Notes under the pieces: model-generated
What the model was told of the DNA's origin: nothing
The model's input: only the letters and a program-made list of their open reading frames with translations
Databases searched by the model: none
Made by a program: the position numbers and the translations under genes
Source of the DNA: Nematopogon swammerdamellus
Lineage: Eukaryota; Arthropoda; Insecta; Lepidoptera; Adelidae
Assembly (NCBI GenBank): GCA_946902875.1
Contig: OX336353.1
Location: 17,373,151-17,437,150 of the forward strand
DNA length: 64,000 nucleotides
Reading direction: 5' to 3'
Shown: positions 36,401-40,190 of the stretch, piece after piece
Numbering within the stretch: the stretch's first letter is position 1
Layout: every line of letters begins with the position of its first letter

Positions 36401-36517
36401 CAGGCATACCAGATCGCAACACTCATCAAGGACTACATCGAAGCGGTCCGCGGGCCGGTGCAGCCGGCGGCGGCGCCCCCCGACGCCGCGGGCAAGCGGC
36501 TCAGCGTGCACACGTGA
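335..36517 (+). CDS. Myo10A: Unconventional MyTH4-FERM myosin (Myo10A/sisyphus, class XV/XXII-like), 5' end missing
   Basis: Actin-based motor whose tail binds cargo through two MyTH4-FERM modules; related insect myosin XV proteins act in filopodia. Thirty exons with GT-AG borders and matching phases join into 2026 codons plus TGA. Approximate residues of the visible part: motor C-terminal half 1-400 (switch II DIFGFE, relay INYANEKL, strut YVRCIKPN, converter ending GHTKVF), three IQ motifs 408-480, charged helix to about 500, Pro-rich and Gln-rich linker 590-930, MyTH4-1 935-1125, FERM-1 1130-1440, MyTH4-2 1510-1710, FERM-2 1715-2010. There is no SH3 domain between FERM-1 and MyTH4-2, unlike myosin VII and vertebrate XV. 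P-loop and switch I lie upstream. The family is certain; the class and symbol are inference, with class XXII or a VII-like myosin as alternatives. Confidence 0.93.
1030..1500 (+). pseudogene. RTE-type LINE 3' end
   Basis: Open from 1152: [34 protein letters not shown] and [14 protein letters not shown], the C-terminal tail of RTE-clade reverse transcriptase polyproteins. Preceding bases encode CGFDVRV..VDADG in another frame (cf. LTYGSETW). It ends near gctgactgactga. Confidence 0.8.
1624..1866 (+). CDS. Myo10A: Myosin exon b: switch II and relay helix
   Basis: 81 codons, phase 0 to 0, donor gtgagt. Carries LDIFGFENF (switch II), [17 protein letters not shown] (relay helix) and FSLEQEI. This alone identifies a myosin motor. 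Confidence 0.97.
2657..2782 (+). CDS. Myo10A: Myosin exon c: motor, lower 50 kDa
   Basis: 42 codons, phase 0 to 0, acceptor ctacag, donor gtaatg. [16 protein letters not shown] and [18 protein letters not shown] match the motor segment after the relay loop. Confidence 0.95.
3045..3955 (+). mobile_element. Dispersed repeat family G, copy 1
   Basis: Starts agggttccgtacctcaaagg and ends ctctcggtgcgcgagtccaa / cgtacttgccgac. Contains ctgtctggctggctggctgt. Related copies 18043-18395, 25664-26016, 34078-34492. Confidence 0.65.
4742..4817 (-). repeat. tRNA-like sequence
   Basis: Minus strand: ggtggcgtagttggtta (A-box-like), an anticodon-like stem ttggc-ggctcaa-gccaa, and a T-arm ccagg-tacgaat-cctgg. 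Position 33 of the loop is G rather than U and the acceptor ends do not pair, so this is a SINE head or tRNA pseudogene. Confidence 0.6.
5549..5809 (+). CDS. Myo10A: Myosin exon d: motor, HYAG segment
   Basis: 87 codons, phase 0 to 0, acceptor cttgcag, donor gtgaga. Contains [17 protein letters not shown] and [11 protein letters not shown], the conserved KHYAG..Y / EKNRD block. The frame stays open beyond the donor into an intronic minisatellite, but the donor is strong. Confidence 0.96.
5867..6265 (+). repeat. 27-bp minisatellite
   Basis: About 14 units of the type cagcatgtgcacaattccaa + aatgtat, the last six nearly identical. In the myosin intron after exon d. Open in several frames on both strands because the unit is a multiple of three without stops; not protein-coding. 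Confidence 0.95.
6470..6600 (+). CDS. Myo10A: Myosin exon e: loop 2 and strut approach
   Basis: 131 nt, phase 0 to 2, donor gtgagt. [17 protein letters not shown] follows a short variable Gly/Ser/Thr-rich stretch (actin-binding loop 2 position). The final TG joins the next exon to make Trp. Confidence 0.94.
6627..6716 (+). mobile_element. SINE-B head (5' part of a split copy)
   Basis: tctcggtagctcagtgttgc and acttggattggtgac match the SINE-B head. The rest continues at 7297, so about 580 bp of other DNA was inserted at 6717-7296. Confidence 0.7.
6717..7296. mobile_element. Insertion splitting a SINE-B
   Basis: AT-rich segment with a gatttagatttagatttaga run at 6870-6895 and a 3' aataaaacatttctttcttt tail. 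Probably a LINE-type 3' fragment; no coding sequence recognised. Confidence 0.45.
7297..7620 (+). mobile_element. SINE-B 3' part of split copy
   Basis: cgatcgttggaggctgaacg, then aactgtaggtacattccctt and the terminal gatgtagccaaccgtgtcag ttt. A stretch at 7500-7580 differs and recurs at 8345-8430. Confidence 0.7.
7874..8080 (+). CDS. Myo10A: Myosin exon f: [10 protein letters not shown]1 helix and converter
   Basis: 207 nt, phase 2 to 2. YVRCIKPN, then [20 protein letters not shown] (SH1 helix and start of converter) and the [11 protein letters not shown] converter fold. Donor gttaga is weak but preserves frame with the next exon. Confidence 0.96.
8682..8823 (+). CDS. Myo10A: Myosin exon g: converter end and first IQ
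   Basis: 142 nt, phase 2 to 0, donor gtatgt. [13 protein letters not shown] is the end of the converter; [11 protein letters not shown] begins the first IQ motif, which continues in the next exon. Confidence 0.95.
9205..9437 (+). CDS. Myo10A: Myosin exon h: IQ motifs and charged helix
   Basis: 233 nt, phase 0 to 2. IQ1 is completed by [11 protein letters not shown]2 is [15 protein letters not shown]3 is [13 protein letters not shown]. These bind calmodulin-type light chains. A short charged helix ([15 protein letters not shown]) follows. Confidence 0.93.
10002..10254 (+). CDS. Myo10A: Myosin exon i: post-IQ linker
   Basis: 253 nt, phase 2 to 0, donor gtgaga. Short helix [15 protein letters not shown], then [14 protein letters not shown] and [15 protein letters not shown]. 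No named domain recognised; similar linkers follow the IQ region in class VII/XV myosins. Confidence 0.88.
11068..11366. mobile_element. Two head-to-head SINE-B fragments
   Basis: A reversed copy (11068-11215, from tgacacagtttgctatatc to ctggacggaaaatacaaac) faces a forward copy (11236-11366, from tccgtccagttcagtgaagc to gatgttgccaccgtgtcat), giving arms of about 130 bp. Confidence 0.75.
11575..11757. other. GC-rich, CpG-rich island in intron i-j
   Basis: Runs of gcggcggcg and gcgcgcgccgcgcgcgcc in AT-rich surroundings, wholly within the 10428-12187 element. No open reading frame or splice signals recognised. Confidence 0.6.
12030..12098 (-). repeat. tRNA-like sequence
   Basis: Minus strand: tagcgtagtttgtcgctatc and perfect B box ggttcgaatcc. 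Lies inside the TIR element 10428-12187. Acceptor stem not paired. Confidence 0.6.
12333..13440 (-). mobile_element. SINE-B split by nested insertions
   Basis: 12333-12387 (ending aacatccgtgatgt) continues at 13204 (gtcagcccataacaccgggt) through 13440 with a SINE-D-like 5' segment (cgacatacacggggag). The 816 bp between hold a MITE at 12404-13016 and another short repeat ending in ttcaataaagaatatata. Confidence 0.78.
12404..13016. mobile_element. MITE, TA-flanked
   Basis: Terminal inverted repeats: tactccgttcatc...taatgccgagcggttt and the reverse complement of aatccgctcggcatta...gatgaacggagta. Flanked by TA. Tc1/mariner-like target choice. Confidence 0.72.
13484..13576 (-). mobile_element. 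tRNA-like SINE head, inverted
   Basis: Reversed B box ggattcgaacc at 13513-13523 and reversed A box ccactcggccacc. Same head as SINE-A. Not a tRNA gene: no paired acceptor stem. Confidence 0.75.
13593..13828 (-). mobile_element. SINE-D, inverted, near full length
   Basis: cttgttgttgttttggtttg (reversed CAA tail), gtctccagctaccccagcca, and ccggccccacacagtac (reversed 5' end). Confidence 0.82.
14141..14411 (+). CDS. Myo10A: Myosin exon j: proline-rich linker
   Basis: 271 nt, phase 0 to 1, donor gtacgt. A short helix ([15 protein letters not shown]) leads into poly-proline tracts such as LPPPLTPPG and GPPPPPPP, including LPPPPF, which resembles profilin, SH3 or EVH1 ligands. Confidence 0.88.
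14438..14657. mobile_element. 220-bp MITE
   Basis: Perfect inverted ends of at least 28 bp: agagcgtttcaactaaaagt... and ...acttttagttgaaacgctct. Starts 26 bp after the myosin exon j donor. Confidence 0.85.
14662..14742. repeat. Inverted repeat
   Basis: cacggctccttcgcatatct (14662) pairs with agatatgcgaaggagccgtg (ending 14742); arms about 22 bp around a 37-bp loop. Directly next to the 14438-14657 MITE. Confidence 0.85.
15407..15920 (+). CDS. Myo10A: Myosin exon k: Gln-rich repeat linker
   Basis: 514 nt, phase 1 to 2, donor gtgagt, the longest exon here. [20 protein letters not shown] is followed by PPPPPMSPP and then about ten degenerate 7-residue units of the type QQEYKNT, ending in a QAQQ-rich stretch. 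No known domain; probably disordered or a polar helix. Confidence 0.87.
16398..16548 (+). CDS. Myo10A: Myosin exon l: second proline-rich segment
   Basis: 151 nt, phase 2 to 0, acceptor ctgtag, donor gtgagg. [18 protein letters not shown] contains an LPPPP core; SPPPPPVM follows. Phases fit both neighbours. Confidence 0.85.
16716..16875 (+). mobile_element. RTE LINE 3' tail copy
   Basis: Matches the last part of the 1030-1500 element (grccacctgccaggtggg.. to gctgactgaatgactgac), including the 'ccagcagtggacgcttacacgctgac' region. Lies in the myosin intron between exons l and m. Confidence 0.75.
17010..17302. mobile_element. MITE with 20-bp inverted ends
   Basis: aagctgcgtatccactagag and ctctaatggatacgcagctt (one mismatch to the inverse). 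Interior rich in gcctc/gaggc. Ends about 60 bp before myosin exon m. Confidence 0.82.
17362..17536 (+). CDS. Myo10A: Myosin exon m: start of MyTH4-1
   Basis: 175 nt, phase 0 to 1, donor gtaagc. A basic segment ([12 protein letters not shown]) and a Pro/Ser linker precede [15 protein letters not shown], the typical MyTH4 opening. Confidence 0.93.
17590..17770 (-). mobile_element. SINE-A fragment, inverted
   Basis: tatgtaatccggtatgggtg to catcttacatcctgtatg; the tail end of SINE-A 50 bp downstream of myosin exon m. Confidence 0.8.
17805..18020. mobile_element. MITE family 2, copy 1
   Basis: Inverted halves: gtttcgcccgctacgtcagt ... tgacgtagcgggcgaaacat, flanked by attaacagtagtaggta and its inverse. 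Second copy 41497-42062. Confidence 0.82.
18043..18395 (+). mobile_element. Dispersed repeat family G, copy 2
   Basis: agggttccgtatccatacta, ctgtctgtctgtcggtccgt, and ccgtgcgtgagttaaactcg. Confidence 0.65.
18754..18908 (+). CDS. Myo10A: Myosin exon n: MyTH4-1
   Basis: 155 nt, phase 1 to 0, donor gtgagt. [18 protein letters not shown] and [15 protein letters not shown] match the MyTH4 segment before the conserved helices. Confidence 0.92.
18925..19160 (-). mobile_element. Internally deleted LINE-derived element
   Basis: Its first about 90 bp match 28190-28275 and the rest matches 29065-29215, skipping roughly 800 bp that encode protein in the longer copy. Located in the myosin intron after exon n. 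Confidence 0.75.
19328..19625 (+). pseudogene. LINE RNase H/Cys-rich tail fragment
   Basis: Frame 19328-19540 reads [20 protein letters not shown] followed by VLLKRS and ends WMG-stop, the C-terminal C..C...H motif of Jockey/R1-type non-LTR polyproteins. A 3' UTR-like stretch ends in aataagaaaacaag. Confidence 0.75.
19792..19920 (+). CDS. Myo10A: Myosin exon o: MyTH4-1 core
   Basis: 43 codons, phase 0 to 0, donor gtacgt. Contains LCRYMRGEL and [16 protein letters not shown] residues (here [18 protein letters not shown]), the conserved MyTH4 core. Confidence 0.96.
20357..20545. repeat. Hairpin-forming inverted repeat, 80-bp arms
   Basis: Arms 20357-20436 and 20461-20545 (accgccttcaaaaatg / catttttgaaggcggt and cgaaccctagagttgaaggc / inverse). 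Loop about 24 bp. A moth-type dispersed repeat (cacccagtcgaaagttctga) follows at 20580-20790. Confidence 0.88.
20920..21150 (+). CDS. Myo10A: Myosin exon p: MyTH4-1 end
   Basis: 77 codons, phase 0 to 0, donor gttagt. [19 protein letters not shown] is the MyTH4 'W.L+.L....F.PS' helix; [10 protein letters not shown] is the usual 'PPS..EI' exit into FERM. Confidence 0.94.
21209..21310 (-). mobile_element. SINE-B 3' fragment, inverted
   Basis: ttttatggaagctgacaccg to ggtgccaagtcagtgcttc, starting 58 bp after myosin exon p. Confidence 0.8.
21564..21799 (+). CDS. Myo10A: Myosin exon q: FERM-1 F1 lobe
   Basis: 236 nt, phase 0 to 2, donor gttagt. [21 protein letters not shown] is cut here to the F1 ubiquitin-like start; an Ala tract, encoded by GCG repeats, follows, then [15 protein letters not shown]. 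Confidence 0.93.
21878..22206 (-). mobile_element. SINE-B with SINE-D-type 5' segment, inverted
   Basis: Body from tggaaactgacacggttggc to gggttaaaccctaccaccta, then cgccttttacgacatacacg and gggccccacacggtac in place of the tRNA/5S head. Confidence 0.85.
22435..22650 (+). repeat. Degenerate tandem repeat, about 38-40 bp units
   Basis: Repeated cactgcaccaactgtaat, aatacatcccggt-type units in the myosin intron before exon r. Similar single units at 32580 and 33635. Confidence 0.65.
22718..22856 (+). CDS. Myo10A: Myosin exon r: FERM-1 F1 end
   Basis: 139 nt, phase 2 to 0, donor gtagga. [20 protein letters not shown] and [11 protein letters not shown] are the conserved F1 end and F1-F2 linker of myosin FERM domains. 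Confidence 0.96.
22975..23368 (+). mobile_element. Dispersed moth-type repeat
   Basis: ctataaaag-like start, ctgcggaaccactgaacag, and the diagnostic end gcgagcgaagccgcggtcaa. A GA-rich simple sequence lies at 23205-23280. A relative is at 63010-63245. Confidence 0.6.
23548..23724 (+). CDS. Myo10A: Myosin exon s: FERM-1 F2 lobe
   Basis: 59 codons, phase 0 to 0, acceptor ttcgcag, donor gtgcgt. [18 protein letters not shown] is the F2 opening helix. A Pro/Arg-rich segment ending in QQW follows. Confidence 0.92.
23915..24290 (-). mobile_element. SINE-A, inverted
   Basis: Near full-length from tatgtaatccggtatgggtg to ttattggtactcggccaccc (reversed tRNA-like head, degraded), 24 bp upstream of myosin exon t. 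Confidence 0.82.
24314..24461 (+). CDS. Myo10A: Myosin exon t: FERM-1 F2 end, F3 start
   Basis: 148 nt, phase 0 to 1, donor gttagt. [20 protein letters not shown] is the F2-F3 transition typical of MyTH4-FERM myosins. Confidence 0.96.
24716..25113. mobile_element. MITE family 1, copy 1
   Basis: Ends ataaggtgcttcgttattta.. and inner repeats atttcgggagggttacata / tataaccctcccgaaattt; cactcaaataaacac and gtgtttatttgagtg. Copies: 36750-37887 (with insert) and diverged 46841-47286. Confidence 0.82.
25382..25553 (+). CDS. Myo10A: Myosin exon u: FERM-1 F3 lobe
   Basis: 172 nt, phase 1 to 2. [17 protein letters not shown] and [15 protein letters not shown] are F3 (PH/PTB-like) beta strands. Confidence 0.94.
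25664..26016 (+). mobile_element. Dispersed repeat family G, copy 3
   Basis: agggttccgtatcggtctta to gtgcgcgagttcgactcgca, cttggccggttttttg. Best preserved; lies between myosin exons u and v. Confidence 0.75.
26094..26330 (+). CDS. Myo10A: Myosin exon v: FERM-1 end and inter-module linker
   Basis: 237 nt, phase 2 to 2. [20 protein letters not shown] is the C-terminal F3 helix. The linker ([23 protein letters not shown]) leads straight to MyTH4-2 without the SH3 domain found here in myosin VII. Confidence 0.92.
26512..26885 (+). mobile_element. SINE-A with tRNA-like head
   Basis: Head at 26515-26600: A-box-like tgaccgagtggtttgggc and a perfect B box ggttcgaatcc, then caatgagttttttct. Body: cctacacctgctgcttcacc, aactgtaggtcccttccct, tatcaggtggtatgctc, gggttggtaccat. 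Full tRNA-derived SINE in + orientation. Confidence 0.88.
26945..27314 (+). CDS. Myo10A: Myosin exon w: MyTH4-2
   Basis: 370 nt, phase 2 to 0, donor gtaggg. [20 protein letters not shown] and [20 protein letters not shown] are MyTH4 helices. A low-complexity Asn/Ser insert lies between them. Confidence 0.95.
27350..27490 (-). mobile_element. RTE LINE 3' tail copy, inverted
   Basis: Reverse complement of the same tail: tcagtcagctagtaagcgtc, then ctcccggccttcagcg and ggaaccactgctttccgcc. Adjacent at 27460-27490 is a scrap of SINE-A tail. Confidence 0.75.
27557..27742 (+). CDS. Myo10A: Myosin exon x: MyTH4-2 core
   Basis: 62 codons, phase 0 to 0, acceptor cggcag, donor gtgcgt. [20 protein letters not shown] is the MyTH4 'W.LL......PP...L' helix; [10 protein letters not shown] follows. 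Confidence 0.94.
27820..28085 (+). mobile_element. Dispersed repeat family H, copy 1, with palindrome
   Basis: cgaactgggtggctctgccc, a 44-bp near-perfect palindrome at 27881-27924, then tggactaatgtcgctggggg. Copy 2, inverted, is at 35640-35775. Confidence 0.65.
28187..29240 (-). pseudogene. LINE-type ORF remnant (long copy)
   Basis: Minus-strand frame 28574-29140 is open for 188 codons: [18 protein letters not shown] (zinc-knuckle-like C-x2-C..H..C), [18 protein letters not shown] and [14 protein letters not shown]. Such Cys-rich plus nuclease-like tails occur at the C-terminus of non-LTR retrotransposons. The clade was not identified. A shorter derivative sits at 18925-19160. Confidence 0.65.
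29640..29745 (+). mobile_element. SINE-A 3' end fragment
   Basis: gaaggtgatattggctagtc, gtgctttggcccctctgact, acccatacgggattacataa: the last 100 bp of SINE-A. Confidence 0.75.
29884..30091 (+). CDS. Myo10A: Myosin exon y: MyTH4-2 end, FERM-2 F1
   Basis: 208 nt, phase 0 to 1, donor gtgaga. [19 protein letters not shown] ends MyTH4-2; [17 protein letters not shown] begins F1 of FERM-2. Confidence 0.95.
30245..30870. mobile_element. Dispersed element, second copy
   Basis: ttggttgtctgtaaagtggt, cttttacgtgatgacgtctt at one end; gtgttcatcaatttataaga at the other. Shares both ends with 10270-12330 in opposite orientation. Confidence 0.6.
30627..30715 (+). repeat. tRNA-like sequence in a dispersed element
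   Basis: gatttagccgggtggttaaa (A-box-like) and gcgggttcgaggctcgc (B-box-like). Lies in the 30245-30870 element. Not foldable as a complete tRNA by eye. Confidence 0.5.
31396..31568 (-). mobile_element. SINE-D fragment, inverted
   Basis: aatgttgtttttgttgctg, aggcctgcaaacaagttccg, gcgatctccagctaccccag, tctgcaggcc. 70 bp upstream of myosin exon z. Confidence 0.75.
31638..31770 (+). CDS. Myo10A: Myosin exon z: FERM-2 F1
   Basis: 133 nt, phase 1 to 2. [10 protein letters not shown], then a Gly-rich loop and [14 protein letters not shown], the F1 'D+++RWE' block. Confidence 0.94.
31814..32199 (+). mobile_element. SINE-B, full length with tRNA/5S composite head
   Basis: Head: agctcagtggtgc (tRNA A-box-like), ttaagcaacgctg and cagtacttggatgggtgacc (5S rRNA-like), ggttcggattcc (tRNA B-box-like). 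Body: aaaactgtaggttccttccc, ctaggtggtagggttcaacc; 3' end gtgtcagtttccataaaaaa. Confidence 0.88.
32640..32852 (-). mobile_element. Non-LTR retrotransposon 3' end, inverted
   Basis: Minus-strand reading gives [12 protein letters not shown] and [14 protein letters not shown], the C-terminal end of Jockey/CR1-like reverse transcriptases (compare [20 protein letters not shown] at 51350). It ends immediately before the myosin exon aa acceptor. Confidence 0.7.
32856..32991 (+). CDS. Myo10A: Myosin exon aa: FERM-2 F1 end
   Basis: 136 nt, phase 2 to 0, donor gtaagt. LVFKKRLFL and [18 protein letters not shown]. The acceptor ttgtag has a poor pyrimidine tract and abuts a LINE 3' fragment. Confidence 0.93.
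33704..33760 (+). CDS. Possible 57-nt cassette exon of the myosin
   Basis: The sequence between a long pyrimidine tract ending ttatccag (to 33703) and a consensus donor gtaagt (33761) is 57 nt long, open in phase 0 and multiple of three, so inclusion would add 19 residues at the F1-F2 junction of FERM-2. The canonical FERM sequence needs no insert here, so this is alternative splicing at best or a chance match. Confidence 0.3.
33799..34032 (+). CDS. Myo10A: Myosin exon ab: FERM-2 F2
   Basis: 78 codons, phase 0 to 0, donor gtgagt. [14 protein letters not shown], then a GC-rich Ala/Gly segment, and [13 protein letters not shown] (end of F2). Confidence 0.94.
34078..34492 (-). mobile_element. 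Dispersed repeat family G, copy 4, inverted
   Basis: aaaaaaccggccaagtgcga, gcgcaccgagggttccgtat, to acggatacgaaaccctaaaa. Confidence 0.75.
35100..35273 (+). repeat. Tandem repeat carrying duplicated 3' splice sites
   Basis: Units of 59, 52 and 52 bp ending in tttg[c/t]ag followed by caatc. AG positions 35105, 35164, 35216 and 35268; only the last fits the myosin frame. Confidence 0.9.
35269..35472 (+). CDS. Myo10A: Myosin exon ac: FERM-2 F3
   Basis: 68 codons, phase 0 to 0, donor gtatgt. [20 protein letters not shown] and [18 protein letters not shown] are F3 strands. Its 3' splice site is the last copy of a tandem repeat. Confidence 0.95.
35640..35775 (-). mobile_element. Dispersed repeat family H, copy 2, inverted
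   Basis: ccccagcgacattagtccgc and gcacagccacccagttcg are reversed family H. At the palindrome site it has a different hairpin, gctttggcacaggccaaagc. Confidence 0.65.
35820..36300 (-). mobile_element. LINE 3' UTR-like sequence, inverted
   Basis: Begins with gatagatagatagaaaattc and continues ggtggacttatcccttacag, ttacagtcaacctttgg, which resembles the reversed 3' end of common moth LINEs. Fills most of the last myosin intron. Confidence 0.5.
36404..36517 (+). CDS. Myo10A: Myosin terminal coding exon
   Basis: 37 codons plus TGA, phase 0. [16 protein letters not shown] is the terminal F3 helix of a myosin FERM domain; a 20-residue Pro/Ala tail follows. Confidence 0.95.
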   Translation, partial: AYQIATLIKDYIEAVRGPVQPAAAPPDAAGKRLSVHT

Positions 36518-36902
36518 CAGACGCCCGCCGCCTAGTGCCAATGCTTCCACGTCAGGAGACAGTAGACGCGAGTACGAGTAGGAAGGGAGTGAGTCGCTGG
36601 ACCTAGGGGGGCTGTTTTGTCGAAATACTTCAATGATGTACCGGCGCGGCGGATTTAGCAATTACTCCCAATATTTTGAGGGGGGGATTATCGAACTCAA
36701 ATTAACTACTTTGTTTTTGTAATTTTTGGTAAACATTGTAACTTTATTTTATAAGGTGTTTCGTTAGTCATGTCAAAAATTTCGGGAGAGTTACATACAC
36801 ACTCAAATAAACACGTCACGCAAAAAAAAATGTCATGCTTTTAGCATTACTTTTCAAGAAGTTTAACAAAACATGTTTGCTACCTAAAGATTAACCTGTG
36901 TG

Positions 36903-37658
36903 CAGGGGCGCCGACTTTTAGAAATCCTCGTGGGTGCTCATGCAATTTTTTTTTATTGAACAATCATCATCATCAACGTGTTGCCGTCCACTGCTGGACA
37001 TATGCTTCTCCAATTTTTCATTAATTCTCCCGGCACCCGGCAGCATGGATTCGCAAAACGTTCGCACAATGTTTTGCATTTGCCGCATTTACACATTCGC
37101 ACGATGTACCTACGCATGTATTTTTTTTTATCGATAGCGCGACTTGTGGCATCGTTTCACCTAAGTAGGTGTCTAACGATGCCCATGGACATTCTGTGAT
37201 GCACGGGGATTGCGAATGTCATGCCGGCCTGACAGGAGCCTTTTCACACCCTTGTGAAAAACCCCAGGCTGTACTTGGGAGGAAATAGATGGGCAGGGAG
37301 TGCGTTCCACATTTTCCCGGTTCTGTGAATAAAAGACCTACAGAACCGGTTGGTGCGCTGGGCAGGGTCGCATCCGTGGTAGGTCGATTGAATAGGGGTG
37401 CATGTAGTGCTCCTATATTCTATTGCTTGGTATAGAATAATATAGGAGTACTATTAACATTCGCTATTCGGTCACGCCACTAGTGCGAATGTGTAAATGC
37501 GGCCGCTCAAAGGCTTGTAAGTAAATAAGGCACTTATATCGTAGCTCCAATCCTATTACTGATCAGTTTTTATATCTATCGTCGTGGGTGCTCCGCACCC
37601 ACTACTCACCCCTCGTGGGTGCTGGAGCCCCCGAGCACCCACGTAGTCGGCGCCTATG
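36903..37658. mobile_element. hAT-like non-autonomous element, 8-bp target duplication
   Basis: Ends caggggcgccgact and agtcggcgcctatg; flanked by cctgtgtg at 36895-36902 and 37659-37666. Contains an RTE tail scrap (36965-37060) and a non-LTR 3' end (37120-37400). No transposase seen. Confidence 0.85.
37120..37400 (-). mobile_element. Non-LTR 3' end, inverted
   Basis: tttttttatcgatagcgcga, then gcccatggacattctgtgat and catgccggcctgacaggagc are the reverse complement of the 51340-51575 family. Nested inside a hAT-like element. A second short copy is at 43230-43340 and a third at 49085-49330. Confidence 0.75.
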
Positions 37659-37904
37659 CCTGTGTGTAACAGTAGGTAACTTGCATTGTTCAAACGCAGA
37701 ACAGCTGTTTGTTGTAAGTAAGTCACAAGGTCACTATGATTGGTTTTTACAGCTATTTATTTGATTTGATTTTTTTTATTAGGAGAAAAAATGCTCCTAT
37801 AAACATATGTTTTTTTACGTAAAGTGTTTATTTGAGTGTGATGTAACCCTCCCGAAATTTTTTACATGACTAACGAAACACCTTATATATAAATTTTTGT
37901 GAAG

Positions 37905-38960
37905 ATAGGGGCTGCTTTTTAAGTAAGGTCGTTTAGAAACCCACAAACAGTTTAAAGCTGAAATACCATTTATTGTTTTTCAAAGACCTCACCGCGATAT
38001 TTGATACACTTTTCCATTCGCTCGAACTAGTTTTGGAAACATTTATTCCATTCCGAAGTTGGTTTGCTATAATGGCCAATTTGTATGCTTTAATCGCTTC
38101 TTCTGTTGTGTGGAAACATTGACCACGAAGACTGCTTGATTTTTGGGAGGGTGAAGAAATCATTAGGGCTGAAGACAGGGCTGTACGGCGGGTGGTCCAG
38201 AATTTCCACATTTTGCCAATTTAAAAATGCAATTGTTTGCTGAGCTGTGTCCGAGCTTGCATTGTCACGGTACAGTATCATACGGCTTCTTGAGTTGTTT
38301 TTCCGGAATTCACTGATAACTTGTGGCAAGCAGACTGTAGTATACCAGTCAGCGTTAACTGTCTTGCGATTTTGAAGCAAGTAGCAACGTGACCAGTCTT
38401 TGCGAGGCAACCATTTTCTTTAAAGTGCTCCGTGAGCGTATAACTTTGGTCGGTTTTGGCTTGTCTTGGAAGACCCAGACCGCTCGACTACTGCTTGGAA
38501 TCTGGATCATAAGCATGAATCCAAGATTCGCCACCACTGATAATGTCATAAACGTGTTTTGACTCTCCTGGGCCGAATCCGCAGAGTTTTACGACGCCAT
38601 CTAACACAAGCTGTTTTTTGGTCATCGGAAATTATGTGGTATCCAACGAGAGATGAACTTTTTTACACCGAGATCTTCATGCGAGATATTTTGAATTGTT
38701 GTCCCTGAAATGCCTGCAGATGCTTCAATCTCACGGTATGTCACATGACGATCAGCTGCCTCACAGTGCCGATGTTCTCTTGGTTCGTGGTGGTTTTTGG
38801 ACGACCTCCACGTGGTTTGTCACTGACCACCTTGAAATTCTAAATACCAGCGTTCCACAGTTCTTAGGCACGGTGTTTTATTACTAAGAAAAGAAGTCAG
38901 ATTCTCGAAGCATTGAAGTCACGTTAATCCTCTTCGAAAGTTATAGAAAATTACTGCACG
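37905..38960 (-). pseudogene. Degraded mariner transposase
   Basis: Minus-strand fragments read GGESWIHAYDPDSKQ-stop, KDWSRCYLLQNRKTVNADWY, RDNASSDTAQQTIAFLN, VEILDHPPYSPVFSPNDFF and SLRGQCFHTTEEAIKAYK. These follow the mariner DD34D order. The first catalytic Asp of GDESW is Gly, there is a stop just after DSKQ, and the frame changes more than once, so it cannot be active. Confidence 0.88.
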
Positions 38961-40040
38961 TTTTTCCTTTGAGATTCACAAAAGACTTTGACCAGACTTT
39001 GTATTAAACAGTTTGATCAATCAAGAACCGTTTCGGCTTCTAAATTCAAATATTGTAAAGTGGTACAAGTTTTTTTTTATAATCGCAGGAGGTTTGCAAA
39101 CGACATGCTTTAAAAGACTGCCTGTGTAAAGTTGAATATTGTCAGTCAATGTTGAATGTTGTGTCAGGAATTTGGATTCAGAAAAAAAATTACAATGACC
39201 AAAGATGTTCATCTGAGCTCATATCGCCCCGCATTTAATTTGAACACTGCAACAAATGTTGGCACAATAGGCAAGTGTAATGTGACAAGGCATTCTATTC
39301 CAACGAAATTTGGGATGTGGGTGTTAGCTGCGTTAATGTTGCCTACCCCATCAATGAAATACTTACACTGTGCGACATTGTATTCCGACAAAACAGCAGC
39401 GTGAAAATCTGTGTAAATTTCCACAGCGTGTTGTCATATGTCAAAAGTGTCGAGTTGTCATATAGCACAAGTGTTGTCAAGAAAGAAAACGAGGAACCGA
39501 TTATTGTATACGAAGACTTTGATAACTCGCTGGTCATTTTTCAAAATGAATCCAAGAAATATGAAAGTAATCAATTACTTTATTTAAAATTGAATGAATT
39601 AAGATATCCTCGGTCGATGAAGTGTGACTGCGCCAAAGAAATAAATAACCACAGCCTGTTAAAAGAAAAGTACATAAAGACATAATCACAAATGTGTGTA
39701 TCTCTGTCGCACCGTTTACTCACATATTTTCTGGCTCATGCAAAAGGAGTGCAAACTGACAAAATTTTGGTAAAAAGGCAAAATGTATATGGCTTTCTGG
39801 GTGTTTAATTCTTTGGATCTTGTTACACTACTGTGTCGTCAACTCTTCATGTTGGATTCATTTAGATAAGAAATTAAACACAGATTTTTCATCTATCGAA
39901 TTTGTTGCATAGCAAAATGTGTATTATAAAAAAAACGCAACAATTCTATCGATACATTTGAGGTCCAGCAAGAGTGAGGAGGGCTAACATCTTAACTAGC
40001 GAGGTAAATGTGACAAATAGGGTAAACTCTCGAAATACGA
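38961..40040. other. Intergenic, no gene recognised
   Basis: Apart from the 39317-39685 open frame and a repeat scrap near 39240-39360 nothing was recognised. Confidence 0.5.
39317..39685 (+). other. Unrecognised 122-codon open frame
   Basis: Open from an ATG-like/alternative start with acidic and Lys-rich C-terminus (KKENEEPIIVYEDFDNS, NELRYPRSMKCDCAKEIN). No family recognised, no flanking gene signals. Its 5' part overlaps a dispersed repeat (ggcacaataggcaag). May be a transposon remnant. Confidence 0.2.
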
Positions 40041-40190
40041 ATCATCATCATCGTAATATCATCATCGTCATGATATCATCATCATCATCATCATGATATC
40101 ATCATCATCACGATATCATCATCATCATCATGATATCATCATCATCGTGATATCATCATCATCATGGTGGTATCATTATCATCGTTCCAT
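40041..40190 (+). repeat. ATC/ATG microsatellite
   Basis: About 150 bp of tcatcatca units with interspersed gatatc. Confidence 0.95.

Larger units (their letters stand above)
36750..37887. mobile_element. MITE family 1, copy 2, with nested hAT-like element
   Basis: Ends tataaggtgtttcgttagtc and gactaacgaaacaccttata. Interior interrupted at 36903-37658. Starts 233 bp after the myosin stop codon and supplies the first AATAAA downstream (36806-36811). Confidence 0.88.
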
